Shown: piece after piece, positions 9,155 to 18,435 of the stretch
Layout of the letters: each line of letters starts with the position of its first letter
How positions within the stretch are numbered: position 1 is the stretch's first letter
Assembly: GCA_027483645.1 (NCBI GenBank)
Contig: JAIXUD010000007.1
Location: 1-64,000, forward strand
Reading direction: 5' to 3'
Origin: Sphingobacteriales bacterium
GTDB taxonomy: Bacteria > Bacteroidota > Bacteroidia > Chitinophagales > CAIOSU01
Length of the DNA stretch: 64,000 bases
The notes under the pieces: generated by a model
Told to the model about the DNA's origin: nothing
Database searches by the model: none
Seen by the model: only the letters and a program-made list of their open reading frames with translations
Translations under genes and position numbers: made by a program

Positions 9155-9559
9155 TTGGGTAAATTGGCGATGGTCAATGGAAGCAACGGCATCATTATTT
9201 ACGGTAGCTTTTCATATTTGCAACCTACATCCTTGAATTAATGGGGAAGCATGGGATACACATATCGGGATGCACCGACAGTAGTATGCCCCATTTGTAT
9301 AACAATAGCCAGCGGCAGCACACTTATTAATGATTGCTTATTGCCTCGTCAATCATCTTAAATTACCTTAAAACTTAACCCCGCTGCCATCACTGCGTCA
9401 TTACCGTTTACTCACGGATGCTAAGTACGGTAGGCAAGCCTTTTGGGCACAGTGTTTGATTCAAAATCAAGGCTGATATACGGCCTTTGTCCAAGTACGG
9501 TTCCATCCAGAGGCTATTTCAATCCAGAGGGCGCACTGCACTATAAATGAAGACACCAT

Positions 9560-11008
9560 ATGAGCATAACCATTACCCAAAAAGAACTGGCCTTTCAAAA
9601 TCAAGAGAAGGAGGATCGGGCCACGGAGTTGAGCATTGCATACAAAAAAATTGCTTCTCAGAACGAAGAAAAAGGAATACGTGCGAAGGAGCTAAGCATT
9701 GCCAATAAAGAAATAGCCTTCCAAAACAAAGAGCGCGAAAAGCGGGCCGCCGAGCTGATTATTGCCAATAAGGAATTGGCTTTCCAGAATGAGGTAAAGG
9801 AAAAACGGGCGGCCGAACTGGTAATAGCCAATGCGGAACTAGCTTATCAAAACCGGGAGAAAGAAAAACGGGCAGCCGAACTAAGTATGGCCAACATAGA
9901 ACTGGCCTATCAAAATGAAGAAAAGGAAAACCGCGCCGCCGAGCTTATCATTGCCAACAAGGAGCTTGCTTATCAAAATGAGGAGAAAGGTAAACGTGCG
10001 GCAGAGTTAAGCATCGCTAATAAAGAGCTTGCCTTCCAGAACAAAGAGAAGGAGAAGCGTGCCGCAGAGCTCATTATTGCAAACAAAGAACTGGCTTACC
10101 AAAACGAGCTTAACGAAAAGCGTGCGGCAGAACTAGTAATTGTAAATGAGGAGCTCGCTTTCCAGAACCATGAAAAAGAAAAACGGGCCGCCGAGCTGAG
10201 TATTGCCAATATTGAATTGGCGTATCAAAACGAGGAAAAAGAGCACCGCGCGGCAGAACTAATCATTGCCAACAAAGAGCTGCTTTTTCAAAATGAGGAG
10301 AAAGAAAAGCGAGCTATTGAGTTGGTAATCGCCAATAAGGGATTGGAGCAGTTTTCATACATCGCCTCTCACGATTTGCAGGAGCCCCTGCGTACGGTTT
10401 CCAACTACATGCTGGTGTTTAAAGAAGATTACATAGATGTGCTGGATGAAAATGCCCGACAATACCTTGATTCGGTAGATAGTGCCATTGCGCGGATGAG
10501 CCTGCTTATCAAATCGCTGCTTGACTTTTCCAGACTGGGCCACAATGCCGACTTGGTATTTGTTGACAGTAAGGTTTTAGTGGATGTGGTACTTTCTGAT
10601 TTGGAGACGATGATTAAAACTTCGGGTGCTATGATTGAGGTTTTGGAGATGCCTAAATTGAACGTATATGAGGTTGAACTGCGACAAGTGTTCCAAAACT
10701 TGATTACCAACGCCATAAAATTCAGGAAAGACAACATTAAACCCAAAATTGAAATTCGCTCCCAAGCGGAGGATGATGGCTGGAAGTTCTCTGTCAGCGA
10801 TAACGGTATAGGCATCAACCCGCTTTATTTTGAAAGGGTATTCGACATTTTCCAACGCCTGCATACCGATGAAAAATATGAAGGAAATGGCATTGGGCTT
10901 TCAAACTGCAAAAAAATCATCCAAATGCACCAAGGGAAAATCTGGGTTGAAGCGAATCCTGCCCAAGGTTCTACCTTTTACTTTACCATACCTAATTTGA
11001 CGACATGA
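9560..11008 (+). CDS. sensor histidine kinase with N-terminal tandem 21-aa repeat linker
   Basis: HisKA H-box SYIASHDLQEPLRTV, N-box NLITNAIKFR, G-boxes DNGIGI and GNGIGLSNCKKI; 12 copies of KELAFQNEEKEKRAAELIIAN. Confidence 0.95.
   Translation: MSITITQKELAFQNQEKEDRATELSIAYKKIASQNEEKGIRAKELSIANKEIAFQNKEREKRAAELIIANKELAFQNEVKEKRAAELVIANAELAYQNREKEKRAAELSMANIELAYQNEEKENRAAELIIANKELAYQNEEKGKRAAELSIANKELAFQNKEKEKRAAELIIANKELAYQNELNEKRAAELVIVNEELAFQNHEKEKRAAELSIANIELAYQNEEKEHRAAELIIANKELLFQNEEKEKRAIELVIANKGLEQFSYIASHDLQEPLRTVSNYMLVFKEDYIDVLDENARQYLDSVDSAIARMSLLIKSLLDFSRLGHNADLVFVDSKVLVDVVLSDLETMIKTSGAMIEVLEMPKLNVYEVELRQVFQNLITNAIKFRKDNIKPKIEIRSQAEDDGWKFSVSDNGIGINPLYFERVFDIFQRLHTDEKYEGNGIGLSNCKKIIQMHQGKIWVEANPAQGSTFYFTIPNLTT
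9578..10333 (+). repeat. 12 x 63-nt in-frame tandem repeats within the histidine kinase gene
   Basis: Twelve successive xELAxQNxEKExRAAELxIAN units of 21 codons. Confidence 0.93.
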
Positions 11009-11418
11009 ATAAGCTGAGGTGCATTATGCTAGTGGACGATAACGCAAATGACAATTTTTTCCATGAAAGGGTAATAAATAGAAGCCACACGGCTGATTTA
11101 GTGGTTGCTAAGCAAACTGGAGAAGCAGCCCTAGAGTATCTAAAAGCAACTATGGCTAATCAAAAGTTACACCCGGAACTAATTTTACTTGATATTAACA
11201 TGCCCGGTATGAACGGTTGGGAGTTTTTGGAGGCCTATGAAAAACTGGCCGCAGCGCAAAAAAGTAAGGCCATTGTAGTAATGCTTACCACTTCGGAAAA
11301 CCCTGACGACCAAAAGAAAACCAAAGCTATGAACATAGCTACAAGCTTCAAAACAAAACCCTTAACAACGGAAATGCTTCAAGAAATAATGGCTATCCAT
11401 TTCAAGCCAACAACCTAA
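11005..11418 (+). CDS. response regulator (receiver-only)
   Basis: IMLVDDNANDN, LILLDINMPGMNGWEFL, KTKPLT lysine; overlaps the kinase stop by 4 nt (ATGA). Confidence 0.93.
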   Translation: MNKLRCIMLVDDNANDNFFHERVINRSHTADLVVAKQTGEAALEYLKATMANQKLHPELILLDINMPGMNGWEFLEAYEKLAAAQKSKAIVVMLTTSENPDDQKKTKAMNIATSFKTKPLTTEMLQEIMAIHFKPTT

Positions 11419-11573
11419 GTGCCAGTAAAGGTGCCGTTACTCCTGCTACCTAGGCATATTCAAGCCTACACTAGAAGCTTAGAGGGTTTTTTGACCAATT
11501 CTAAACCCGGATAAACAGTTCTATCAGATCCCTGCGTCAATCCTTTCATAACAGCTATTTTAGGCAGAAATAA

Positions 11574-12578
11574 TTACTCCAAAATCACCAGCCCATCCTC
11601 CACATATTGCTGGTTAATGGGATGGTAAGCCAACCGCGCAGCACTCTGGGTGCTAATTTCAATAAATATGGTAGCGGGCAGGTAACCGATTTTTGCTTCG
11701 ATGAACTCCTCCAAATCCACCCTGCCTACAAAACCTTGATAATACACATTGGCATCGGCATCGGTCGAACTAAAACTGCTTGACAAACTAAAGCCACTCT
11801 CGCTGGTACCAGCATATCTTCCTTGGGCATCATATTTATAGATAGTAGTATCGGGTGGGCTTTCAGGGTCCAACTGGGCCAAGTAGATGCTGTCCAATTT
11901 TTCCATGATACTACCGGCTAAGCCAAACTCGGGTTCTTCTAGGCCATATAATAGCCCCTCCACTCCATCGTAGGCATCAAATCGTATTTGGGCAGTTAGG
12001 CTATCCTCCCCCTCAAGAGATTGCAGCTCCACCTCCATCCTTAAAAACTCTGTAGCCATGCGTTGGCGGCCTTTTCTGTCATAATGGTATTTAGCTGAAC
12101 TGAAATACGAATAAAGGTTGCCACAGTGCCCAGCGCACGTAGTAACCCCAAGCGAAAGCGAATCGTTGATAGAATAATATTGCGTAACATCGAAAGTGCC
12201 ATAGCCCTCTCCCCCATCGCGCACCAATCGACCGTTTGCAAACTCGGCACCGTAACCGTTAATGTAGTGCATTTTATCTACTGCCGAATCATAATCGAAT
12301 ACTGTGAAACTGCTGTCGCTAATTACGTTCCAGTTGTTGGAATACCGGCTACTGGTTATCTCAATTACCGATACCGTCCAGTTTTCCCACATGCCACCGG
12401 TTTCGCCAGGGGTATATTGCTCAAAAAACAGGATTTCGTTCAACCCCCAATCATCGCGTTGCTCGGCTGATATGAAGTAAACCTGCTCGCTTTGCCCATA
12501 ATTAAGTGGATGCTGTGCCTGCATAGGCATAGCAAATAGGGTAAGCAAAACCGTAGCGGCAATTAGCTTGGTGGCCAT
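11574..12578 (-). CDS. hypothetical secreted protein
   Basis: Signal peptide MATKLIAATVLLTLFAMPMQAQ; no recognised domain. Confidence 0.7.
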   Translation of the reverse strand: MATKLIAATVLLTLFAMPMQAQHPLNYGQSEQVYFISAEQRDDWGLNEILFFEQYTPGETGGMWENWTVSVIEITSSRYSNNWNVISDSSFTVFDYDSAVDKMHYINGYGAEFANGRLVRDGGEGYGTFDVTQYYSINDSLSLGVTTCAGHCGNLYSYFSSAKYHYDRKGRQRMATEFLRMEVELQSLEGEDSLTAQIRFDAYDGVEGLLYGLEEPEFGLAGSIMEKLDSIYLAQLDPESPPDTTIYKYDAQGRYAGTSESGFSLSSSFSSTDADANVYYQGFVGRVDLEEFIEAKIGYLPATIFIEISTQSAARLAYHPINQQYVEDGLVILE

Positions 12579-12682
12579 AAGGGGTTAATAGTATGAAAGA
12601 TAGCGTGTTGCGGGGATAAAACAAAAAGCTGGCCAAATGGGTGAAGAATGGGATTTAGTTTAAGCATTTTATTTAATCAAAA

Positions 12683-12775
12683 TCAACCACCAAATCCCCT
12701 CAAAATCTCCTGCAATTTTTGTAGCGTATCAGCTTCCGCGGCGGGCTTATCTTGCCGCCAGCGGATGATGGGTAT
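12683..12775 (-). pseudogene. remnant of the 3' end of an ATP-dependent DNA ligase gene
   Basis: Reverse translation IIRWRQDKPAAEADTLQKLQEILRGFGG* closely matches the intact ligase C-terminus INRWRQDKPATEADTLQTLQEILRGYGG*. Confidence 0.85.
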
Positions 12776-12804
12776 AATGGAATTGTATTTTTATATTTAC
12801 AGTA

Positions 12805-13038
12805 ATGTCTTCCAAGAACGCTAATGAAAAGAAGTATAAAAACTGGAACGATTTAGCTTCGGGAAGGTTGTATTGGAGAAGAGTGGAAGGCCAATATGGC
12901 TGGCACGCTGTATACTACAAGGAGGTCGACCAAAACGAAATTATCATTAAGTTGTGGCAAGAGATTTATAATGAAGAAGGTATATTAACAGAAGTCCACG
13001 AAAAATATCCTGAAGACAAAGGGCATCAAAAATTGTGA
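12805..13038 (+). CDS. hypothetical protein (77 aa)
   Basis: Open reading frame; 4-nt stop/start overlap with the next ORF (GTGA). Confidence 0.6.
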   Translation: MSSKNANEKKYKNWNDLASGRLYWRRVEGQYGWHAVYYKEVDQNEIIIKLWQEIYNEEGILTEVHEKYPEDKGHQKL

Positions 13039-13301
13039 GTATGATTACTAAGCAAACCGTAGCAGAGCAAATCAATAGCTACCTTAACCACCAAACTACG
13101 CTAACCCAGTTAGTAGATTGGAGCGAGAACGTACTGTCACATGGAGATATAGCCGATGATGATATTGAAGTGGTAAGCGAAGTGGTAGCCCGCCTCGGCG
13201 TTGCCGATGTGAAAAATTTCGGGCTACTTTGGGAAGAGTGCGATTCGCTTTTGCAAAAGCTGGGGTATGAGTTGAAAGCTGAGGTGAATAAGGTAGCATA
13301 G
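13035..13301 (+). CDS. hypothetical small acidic protein (88 aa)
   Basis: TKQTVAEQINSYLNHQTTLTQLVDWSENVLSHG...VVARLGVADVKNFGLLWEECDSLLQKLGY; GTG or ATG (13041) start. Confidence 0.65.
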   Translation: MSMITKQTVAEQINSYLNHQTTLTQLVDWSENVLSHGDIADDDIEVVSEVVARLGVADVKNFGLLWEECDSLLQKLGYELKAEVNKVA

Positions 13302-13302
13302 T

Positions 13303-13998
13303 ATGTTTTTGCAATTCTTTAAAAAAAGAAGATTTAAAAAAGATGCAAGAATCTTGCATGATGCCTTGATTAAGGCTTTAGAGCCAGTTATGCCGGAATT
13401 AGCAGAAAACAACAAACATTGGAAGTATAACGGTGCTAGTAGGCATAATGTTAAAGCGGGAATACGTTTTTGGCATTCTTGTTCTGAGTTGAAATATTAT
13501 GAAAAACATAAAAAACGGAACAGAAAACTCTATAACATTCACAATATTGGAATACGAAGAATTGATGGAGATATCATAAAATTTAAAGCCAAAATTACTT
13601 TTAATTTGCTAAGTATTGTTGAGTTTACATTTGAAGAGCCTTTGTCAAAGATGTATAAGCTGACTGAAATAAATGTTTCGAGCATTTACATAGAACCAAT
13701 AGAATATGAAGATCCGGATGTTGAGAAAGTCAAGAAAATACTGAAAAACTACACCCAGGATTTGTTAGAAATGCTTGATTTGGATGAAAGTTTTGAGATT
13801 GAGTTGGATGAGAAAAAGTTTTACACAATTCTGAATATGGAGGATGGCAACTACATCGGCATTAATAGTAAGGGCTCGGTATTTAGATTGTTACACGACG
13901 CAGGAGAACCTGCAAAGAAAATTGCTAAAAACATAGAAGAACTGCTTATCGGTTATGAAGGCTATAAGGGTGTATTCGAAAAGTATTTTGATTCTTAA
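13303..13998 (+). CDS. hypothetical protein (231 aa)
   Basis: Long ORF, low GC relative to neighbours, charged; no family recognised. Confidence 0.65.
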   Translation: MFLQFFKKRRFKKDARILHDALIKALEPVMPELAENNKHWKYNGASRHNVKAGIRFWHSCSELKYYEKHKKRNRKLYNIHNIGIRRIDGDIIKFKAKITFNLLSIVEFTFEEPLSKMYKLTEINVSSIYIEPIEYEDPDVEKVKKILKNYTQDLLEMLDLDESFEIELDEKKFYTILNMEDGNYIGINSKGSVFRLLHDAGEPAKKIAKNIEELLIGYEGYKGVFEKYFDS

Positions 13999-14020
13999 CT
14001 TAAGATAAGGCACTCTACAT

Positions 14021-15619
14021 TCACCCACCATACCCCCTCAAAATCTCTTGCAACGTTTGCAGCGTATCCGCCTCCGTGGCAGGCTTATCCTGCCGCCAAC
14101 GGTTGATGCGGGGGAAGCGCAGCGCAATGCCTGATTTATGGCGTGTGCTAGCTTGTATGCCTTCAAACGCAATCTCGAATACCTGTACCGGTTGCACACT
14201 GCGCACTGGGCCGAATTTTTCTATTGTGTTCGCCTTTATCCAGCGGTCTACTTGGTTTATTTCCGCATCGGTAAGGCCGCTGTATGCTTTGGTAAAGGGC
14301 ACCAGTGCGCCATTATCCCATACAGCAAAGGTGTAGTCGGTATAGAGGTTAGCGCGTCGGCCACTGCCGCGCATGGCGTATATCATAACGGCATCAATAG
14401 TGAGGGCATCCACTTTCCATTTCCACCAGTCGCCCTTTCGGCGTCCCACGCGGTAGGGCGCCGTTTTGCGCTTCAGCATAATGCCCTCGCTCAACTGTTC
14501 GCGCGAGCGCAACCGCTCGTTGGCCAGCTCTTCCCAAGTGTTGAACTCCACTAGGTCGCTTATCAGTAGCCTATCCGTTTTCATGGCGGCTTCGGACACT
14601 ACTTTCTCTAAGATAGCACGGCGCTCCACTATCGGCATCTCGCGGATGTCCTCGCCTTGGTATTCCAGTATATCGTAGGCTATCAATACTACTGGCGCAT
14701 CGGTCAGTATCTTTTTGGTTACGTTCTTCCGGCCGATACGGGTTTGCAACACTTGAAACGGCAAAGCTTTTCCATCCTTAAACGGCAGTATCTCGCCATC
14801 CAGCACCGTGCCGTCGGGCACCGCGTCTTTAAAGGCTAAGTATTCGGGGAATTTATCCGTTACCAACTCCTCTCCCCTACTCCACGTAAACACTTGCCCA
14901 TTGCGCACAATCACCTGCCCACGGATGCCGTCCCACTTATGTTCGGCAAACCACTCCTCAGGCTCGCCCAATACCGCGGGGCCGTTCTCCAGCGCATAGG
15001 CTAGGTAGAAGGGGTATGGTCGACTTGCATCTTCGTTCAGGTCTTCTTCTACTACTAGTTTTTGGTAGGTGGTATTATCGGGGGTCCACTTGCCCATCAG
15101 GCGGTGTGCCAGGGCATTCTCTTCTATGTTGGTATACTGCGCCAGTGCGCGCACCATCAACTTCTGCGAAAGCCCCACACGGAAACTGCCGCCTATAAGT
15201 TTATTAAACACAAACCGCTCCATTACGCTCAGGCTGCCCCAGGCATCGGCTACCAATTCGTGCTTGGTAGTGTCGTCCAGCTTTTCCATGCCGCGTATGT
15301 AGTCCATCCAGTAGGTTAGGCTGCCGCTGTTGGCTATCTCCTCGCCAGGTACCATGAGGGCTATGGTTTCGCCAAGGTCGCCCACCACGCCGTAGCTTTC
15401 GGCAAACAGCCACTTGGGTATCCCAGCAGCCTGCGCACCCCACTCTCGCACCAAGGCGCTGCGCACAGTTCGGCGCGGGCGCTTATCGCTCAATAGGGCA
15501 ATGGCCCATAGTTTGTCCTCGTCGGGCGCCTCCTCAAAATAGCGCACCAATGCCTCCACCTTTTTCAAGGTTTTAGTGGTTTGATCGAGCTCGGTAAAGA
15601 GTTGTGCAAAGCGTTTCAT
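14021..15619 (-). CDS. ATP-dependent DNA ligase
   Basis: EHKWDGIRGQ adenylation motif, DGEILPF, SEGIMLKRKTAPYRVGRRKGDWWKWK. Confidence 0.95.
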   Translation of the reverse strand: MKRFAQLFTELDQTTKTLKKVEALVRYFEEAPDEDKLWAIALLSDKRPRRTVRSALVREWGAQAAGIPKWLFAESYGVVGDLGETIALMVPGEEIANSGSLTYWMDYIRGMEKLDDTTKHELVADAWGSLSVMERFVFNKLIGGSFRVGLSQKLMVRALAQYTNIEENALAHRLMGKWTPDNTTYQKLVVEEDLNEDASRPYPFYLAYALENGPAVLGEPEEWFAEHKWDGIRGQVIVRNGQVFTWSRGEELVTDKFPEYLAFKDAVPDGTVLDGEILPFKDGKALPFQVLQTRIGRKNVTKKILTDAPVVLIAYDILEYQGEDIREMPIVERRAILEKVVSEAAMKTDRLLISDLVEFNTWEELANERLRSREQLSEGIMLKRKTAPYRVGRRKGDWWKWKVDALTIDAVMIYAMRGSGRRANLYTDYTFAVWDNGALVPFTKAYSGLTDAEINQVDRWIKANTIEKFGPVRSVQPVQVFEIAFEGIQASTRHKSGIALRFPRINRWRQDKPATEADTLQTLQEILRGYGG

Positions 15620-16668
15620 TCTTTACCCTCCTCTTTTTCAGTTGCTACCTCATCCGCCTCTTTCGTTGCCGCCTCGTTTATCTCACTCAATTCCCCCTCA
15701 AACTCCGTATGCTCCTCATTAGCCTTATAACCCTGTTCGCGCAGCCAGCGGGTGAAGGTGCCCGTATAGCCGTGCGTGGTTATGATGCACTCCGCGCCGG
15801 TTTCTTTGATGGCAGTGTTCAGGTCGTTCCAGTCGGCATGGTCGCTTAGGGCAAAGCCACGGTCCACCGCTCGGCGGCGGCGGGCACCGCGCAAGCTCAT
15901 CCACCCACTGGCAATGCCGGTGCTCAAGGGCTTCAATTTGTTCATCCAAGCAGTGCCAGCCGCGCTGGGTGGTGCTATTACCAGTCCACCCGCCCAGGCA
16001 CTCTTGGGCGTATCTCGTGTAATAAGCGTGGTGGGCTTTAGCGGGCAACACTCCTCTCGTATTACCTTGTTCATGTTTTCGATAGCACCATGGGTAAGGA
16101 TGGGGCCGATGCTCTCGTCCAAGTTTTGCAATATGCGCTGCGCTTTGCCCAGCGAGTAGCCGAAAATGACGCTCGTTTTGCCCTGCTCGCTGTTCTCGAG
16201 CCACCAATTGTTGATGTCGTTAAAGATAACCTCCTGCGGCTGCCATTGGTATATGGGCAGGCCGAAGGTACACTCGGTAATAAACACGTTGCAGCGCACG
16301 GGTTCAAATGGCGTGCTAAAGTTGTCGTGCTGTAGCTTATAGTCGCCGCTGGCCACCCACACCTCGCCGCGGTACTCCACGCGCACCTGCGCCGAACCGA
16401 TTACGTGCCCGGCCGGGTGCAGACTAAAGGTAACCCCGTTTTTGCTCCACGTTTCGCCGTACTCCACTGTATCAATATTGGTAACCCCCAGCCTTGCGCG
16501 GATGATGGGCGCTGTATGCTTGTGGCAAAGGTAGTGCCCCATGCCCCAGCGCGCATGGTCGCTATGGCCATGCGTAATGATAGCGCGGTCCACGGGCCGC
16601 CAAGGGTCGATGTACACATCGGCCTGCTGGCAGTATATACCTTTGCTGTTGAACTCGAGTAGGGGCAT
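15616..16668 (-). CDS. ligase-associated DNA exonuclease (metallo-beta-lactamase/beta-CASP type)
   Basis: ITHGHSDHARWGMGHYLCHKHTAPII, HPAGHVIGSAQVRVEYRGEVWVASGDY, LSDHADWNDLN; overlaps the ligase start. Confidence 0.93.
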   Translation of the reverse strand: MPLLEFNSKGIYCQQADVYIDPWRPVDRAIITHGHSDHARWGMGHYLCHKHTAPIIRARLGVTNIDTVEYGETWSKNGVTFSLHPAGHVIGSAQVRVEYRGEVWVASGDYKLQHDNFSTPFEPVRCNVFITECTFGLPIYQWQPQEVIFNDINNWWLENSEQGKTSVIFGYSLGKAQRILQNLDESIGPILTHGAIENMNKVIREECCPLKPTTLITRDTPKSAWAGGLVIAPPSAAGTAWMNKLKPLSTGIASGWMSLRGARRRRAVDRGFALSDHADWNDLNTAIKETGAECIITTHGYTGTFTRWLREQGYKANEEHTEFEGELSEINEAATKEADEVATEKEEGKE

Positions 16669-16670
16669 GT

Positions 16671-16707
16671 TTTAATGTGATAATGTACCAATGTGCTGAT
16701 GTGCAAA
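16671..16707. repeat. word repeat (ttaatgtgataatgtaccaatgtgctgatgtgcaaattg)
   Basis: Reverse complement resembles 5358-5396 (caattggtacatcagcacatt...). Confidence 0.65.
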
Positions 16708-16818
16708 TTGAGTTAACAATCTACAGAGAATTTTGTGCCAAAATATTCATGGTATTTTCAGGATAAAATGCCGTTGCTCGATTCTTTGTATTTTTAAAGG
16801 GTAATAAACCTCCCCATC

Positions 16819-17391
16819 ATGCATGAGCTAGCCACATACATCAAGCTATTTTTCCCCGTGGCGGAGGATGAGCTAGCGGCGATTGCCGGGCAGTTTAGGC
16901 CACTGGAGTTTGCGAAGGGCGACTACTTCTTGAAACAGGGCCGCTATTGTGATAGGCTGGCCTTTATAACGAGCGGGCTGATAAGGCTGTACCGCGAGGT
17001 GGATGGAAAAGAGGTAACACAGTGGATATCATCGAAAGGATATTTTGTTACCGACTTGGCAAGCTTTGTTTTCCAAACGCCTGGCCGATGGAATATACAG
17101 GCGCTTACCGATTGCACACTTTACTCCATTGACCGCACGGCTTACCAAAACCTAAACCAGACTATACCCAAATGGCAAGAGCTGGACAAGCTGTTTGTGG
17201 CCAAATGCTTTGTAATGCTGGAAGAGCGCATCTTTAGCCACCTTCACATGACGGCCGAAGAGCGATACCACCGCCTGCTAGCCGATAGCCCCGAGCTGTT
17301 TAACCAAGTGCCGCTGCAATACTTGGCTAGCATGATAGGCATGACCCCCGAAACCCTAAGTAGATTGCGGAGTAAGCAATTGAAAGGTTAA
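16819..17391 (+). CDS. Crp/Fnr family transcriptional regulator
   Basis: cNMP-binding fold FAKGDYFLKQGRYCDRLAFITSGLIRLYREVDGKEVTQWI; C-terminal HTH LQYLASMIGMTPETLSRLR. Confidence 0.9.
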   Translation: MHELATYIKLFFPVAEDELAAIAGQFRPLEFAKGDYFLKQGRYCDRLAFITSGLIRLYREVDGKEVTQWISSKGYFVTDLASFVFQTPGRWNIQALTDCTLYSIDRTAYQNLNQTIPKWQELDKLFVAKCFVMLEERIFSHLHMTAEERYHRLLADSPELFNQVPLQYLASMIGMTPETLSRLRSKQLKG

Positions 17392-17560
17392 TATGATGAT
17401 ATGCTGATGGGCCATTCCCCCCAACAATCTATAACCAATATCACCATGTATTGTCGACCGTGGACCGTGGACTGTCGACCAAATAACTTCTTGATTTTTA
17501 TCAAGCGCACGCGTTCATTTTCAGGCCAACTTTGTAGTATCACTAAACAAACGATGTGTT

Positions 17561-18007
17561 ATGGAAAAGCAACCGAAAGAAGTTCGCACCCAAATAGTTA
17601 TCAATGCCCCTGCTGAGAAAGTATGGCAAATATTGACCGATTTTGCCCGATACCCCCAGTGGAACCCTTTTATCAAATCCATTACGGGCGAGCCTAAAGT
17701 GGGCAACACCATTACGGCACGCATAGAGCCGCCCGGCGCGCAGGGCATGACTTTTAAGCCTACCGTACTGGCATTTATAGCCAATAGAGAGTTCCGCTGG
17801 AAAGGCAAGTTGTTCGTAAAAGGCTTGTTTGATGGCGAGCACATCTTCCAGCTCACCCCTAATGCTGATGGTACCACTACCCTGCTGCACCGCGAAGTGT
17901 TTACGGGTATACTAGTACCGCTATTCGCCAAGATGCTTGATACCAATACACTGCAAGGCTTTCAGCAAATGAATGAAGCCTTAAAGTTGCGAGCTGAAGG
18001 TAATTGA
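17561..18007 (+). CDS. SRPBCC domain-containing protein
   Basis: TQIVINAPAEKVWQILTDFARYPQWNPFIKSITGE...LFDGEHIFQL. Confidence 0.85.
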   Translation: MEKQPKEVRTQIVINAPAEKVWQILTDFARYPQWNPFIKSITGEPKVGNTITARIEPPGAQGMTFKPTVLAFIANREFRWKGKLFVKGLFDGEHIFQLTPNADGTTTLLHREVFTGILVPLFAKMLDTNTLQGFQQMNEALKLRAEGN

Positions 18008-18027
18008 GGTTTGATAATTCATATTAC

Positions 18028-18336
18028 TTAACGTTGTACCATCAAAGGAAGTAATGCCCAAAATCTCTCAGGGCCGTATATGTAAGTGTATCTGCCCCAA
18101 TAATCAAAGGGATTATATGAAACTGATCCACAGCGCATTTTAGTGGCTTCTGAACAGAGATCATCCTGCCCTGAGTTTCTATCTATCACTTCAATGGCTG
18201 CCCGTTTATTGGGAAGTTCTGAAACCGTAATGATTTCAAGTCTAATGACCTCGGTGGGTGCCGGGGTTTGCGCTTTTAATTCCTGAGCAAAAAAGATTGC
18301 TAAATAGACGAAATACGATAATACAAAAATCTTCAT
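18028..18336 (-). CDS. hypothetical secreted protein
   Basis: Signal peptide MKIFVLSYFVYLAIFFAQELKAQ. Confidence 0.5.
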   Translation of the reverse strand: MKIFVLSYFVYLAIFFAQELKAQTPAPTEVIRLEIITVSELPNKRAAIEVIDRNSGQDDLCSEATKMRCGSVSYNPFDYWGRYTYIYGPERFWALLPLMVQR

Positions 18337-18374
18337 GAAATCATTAACACAATCATGTAACTGGAGTAGATTGT

Positions 18375-18424
18375 TAACCCGCGTCCCCAGACGCGCGGTT
18401 GCTGATCCATGAGCCTCTGGCTCA
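18375..18424. repeat. hairpin element (aacccgcgtccccagacgcgcggtt...gagcctctggctca)
   Basis: Two adjacent stem-loops; the second resembles the internal hairpin of the 8563-8693 element. Confidence 0.6.
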
Positions 18425-18435
18425 CAAAACTACTA

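Noticed and set aside
9578-10333. Possible CRISPR-like array
   Set aside because: Repeats are contiguous 63-nt in-frame codon units without spacers, inside a histidine kinase gene.
15725-16207. 160-aa minus-strand ORF
   Set aside because: Out-of-frame ORF within the exonuclease gene.
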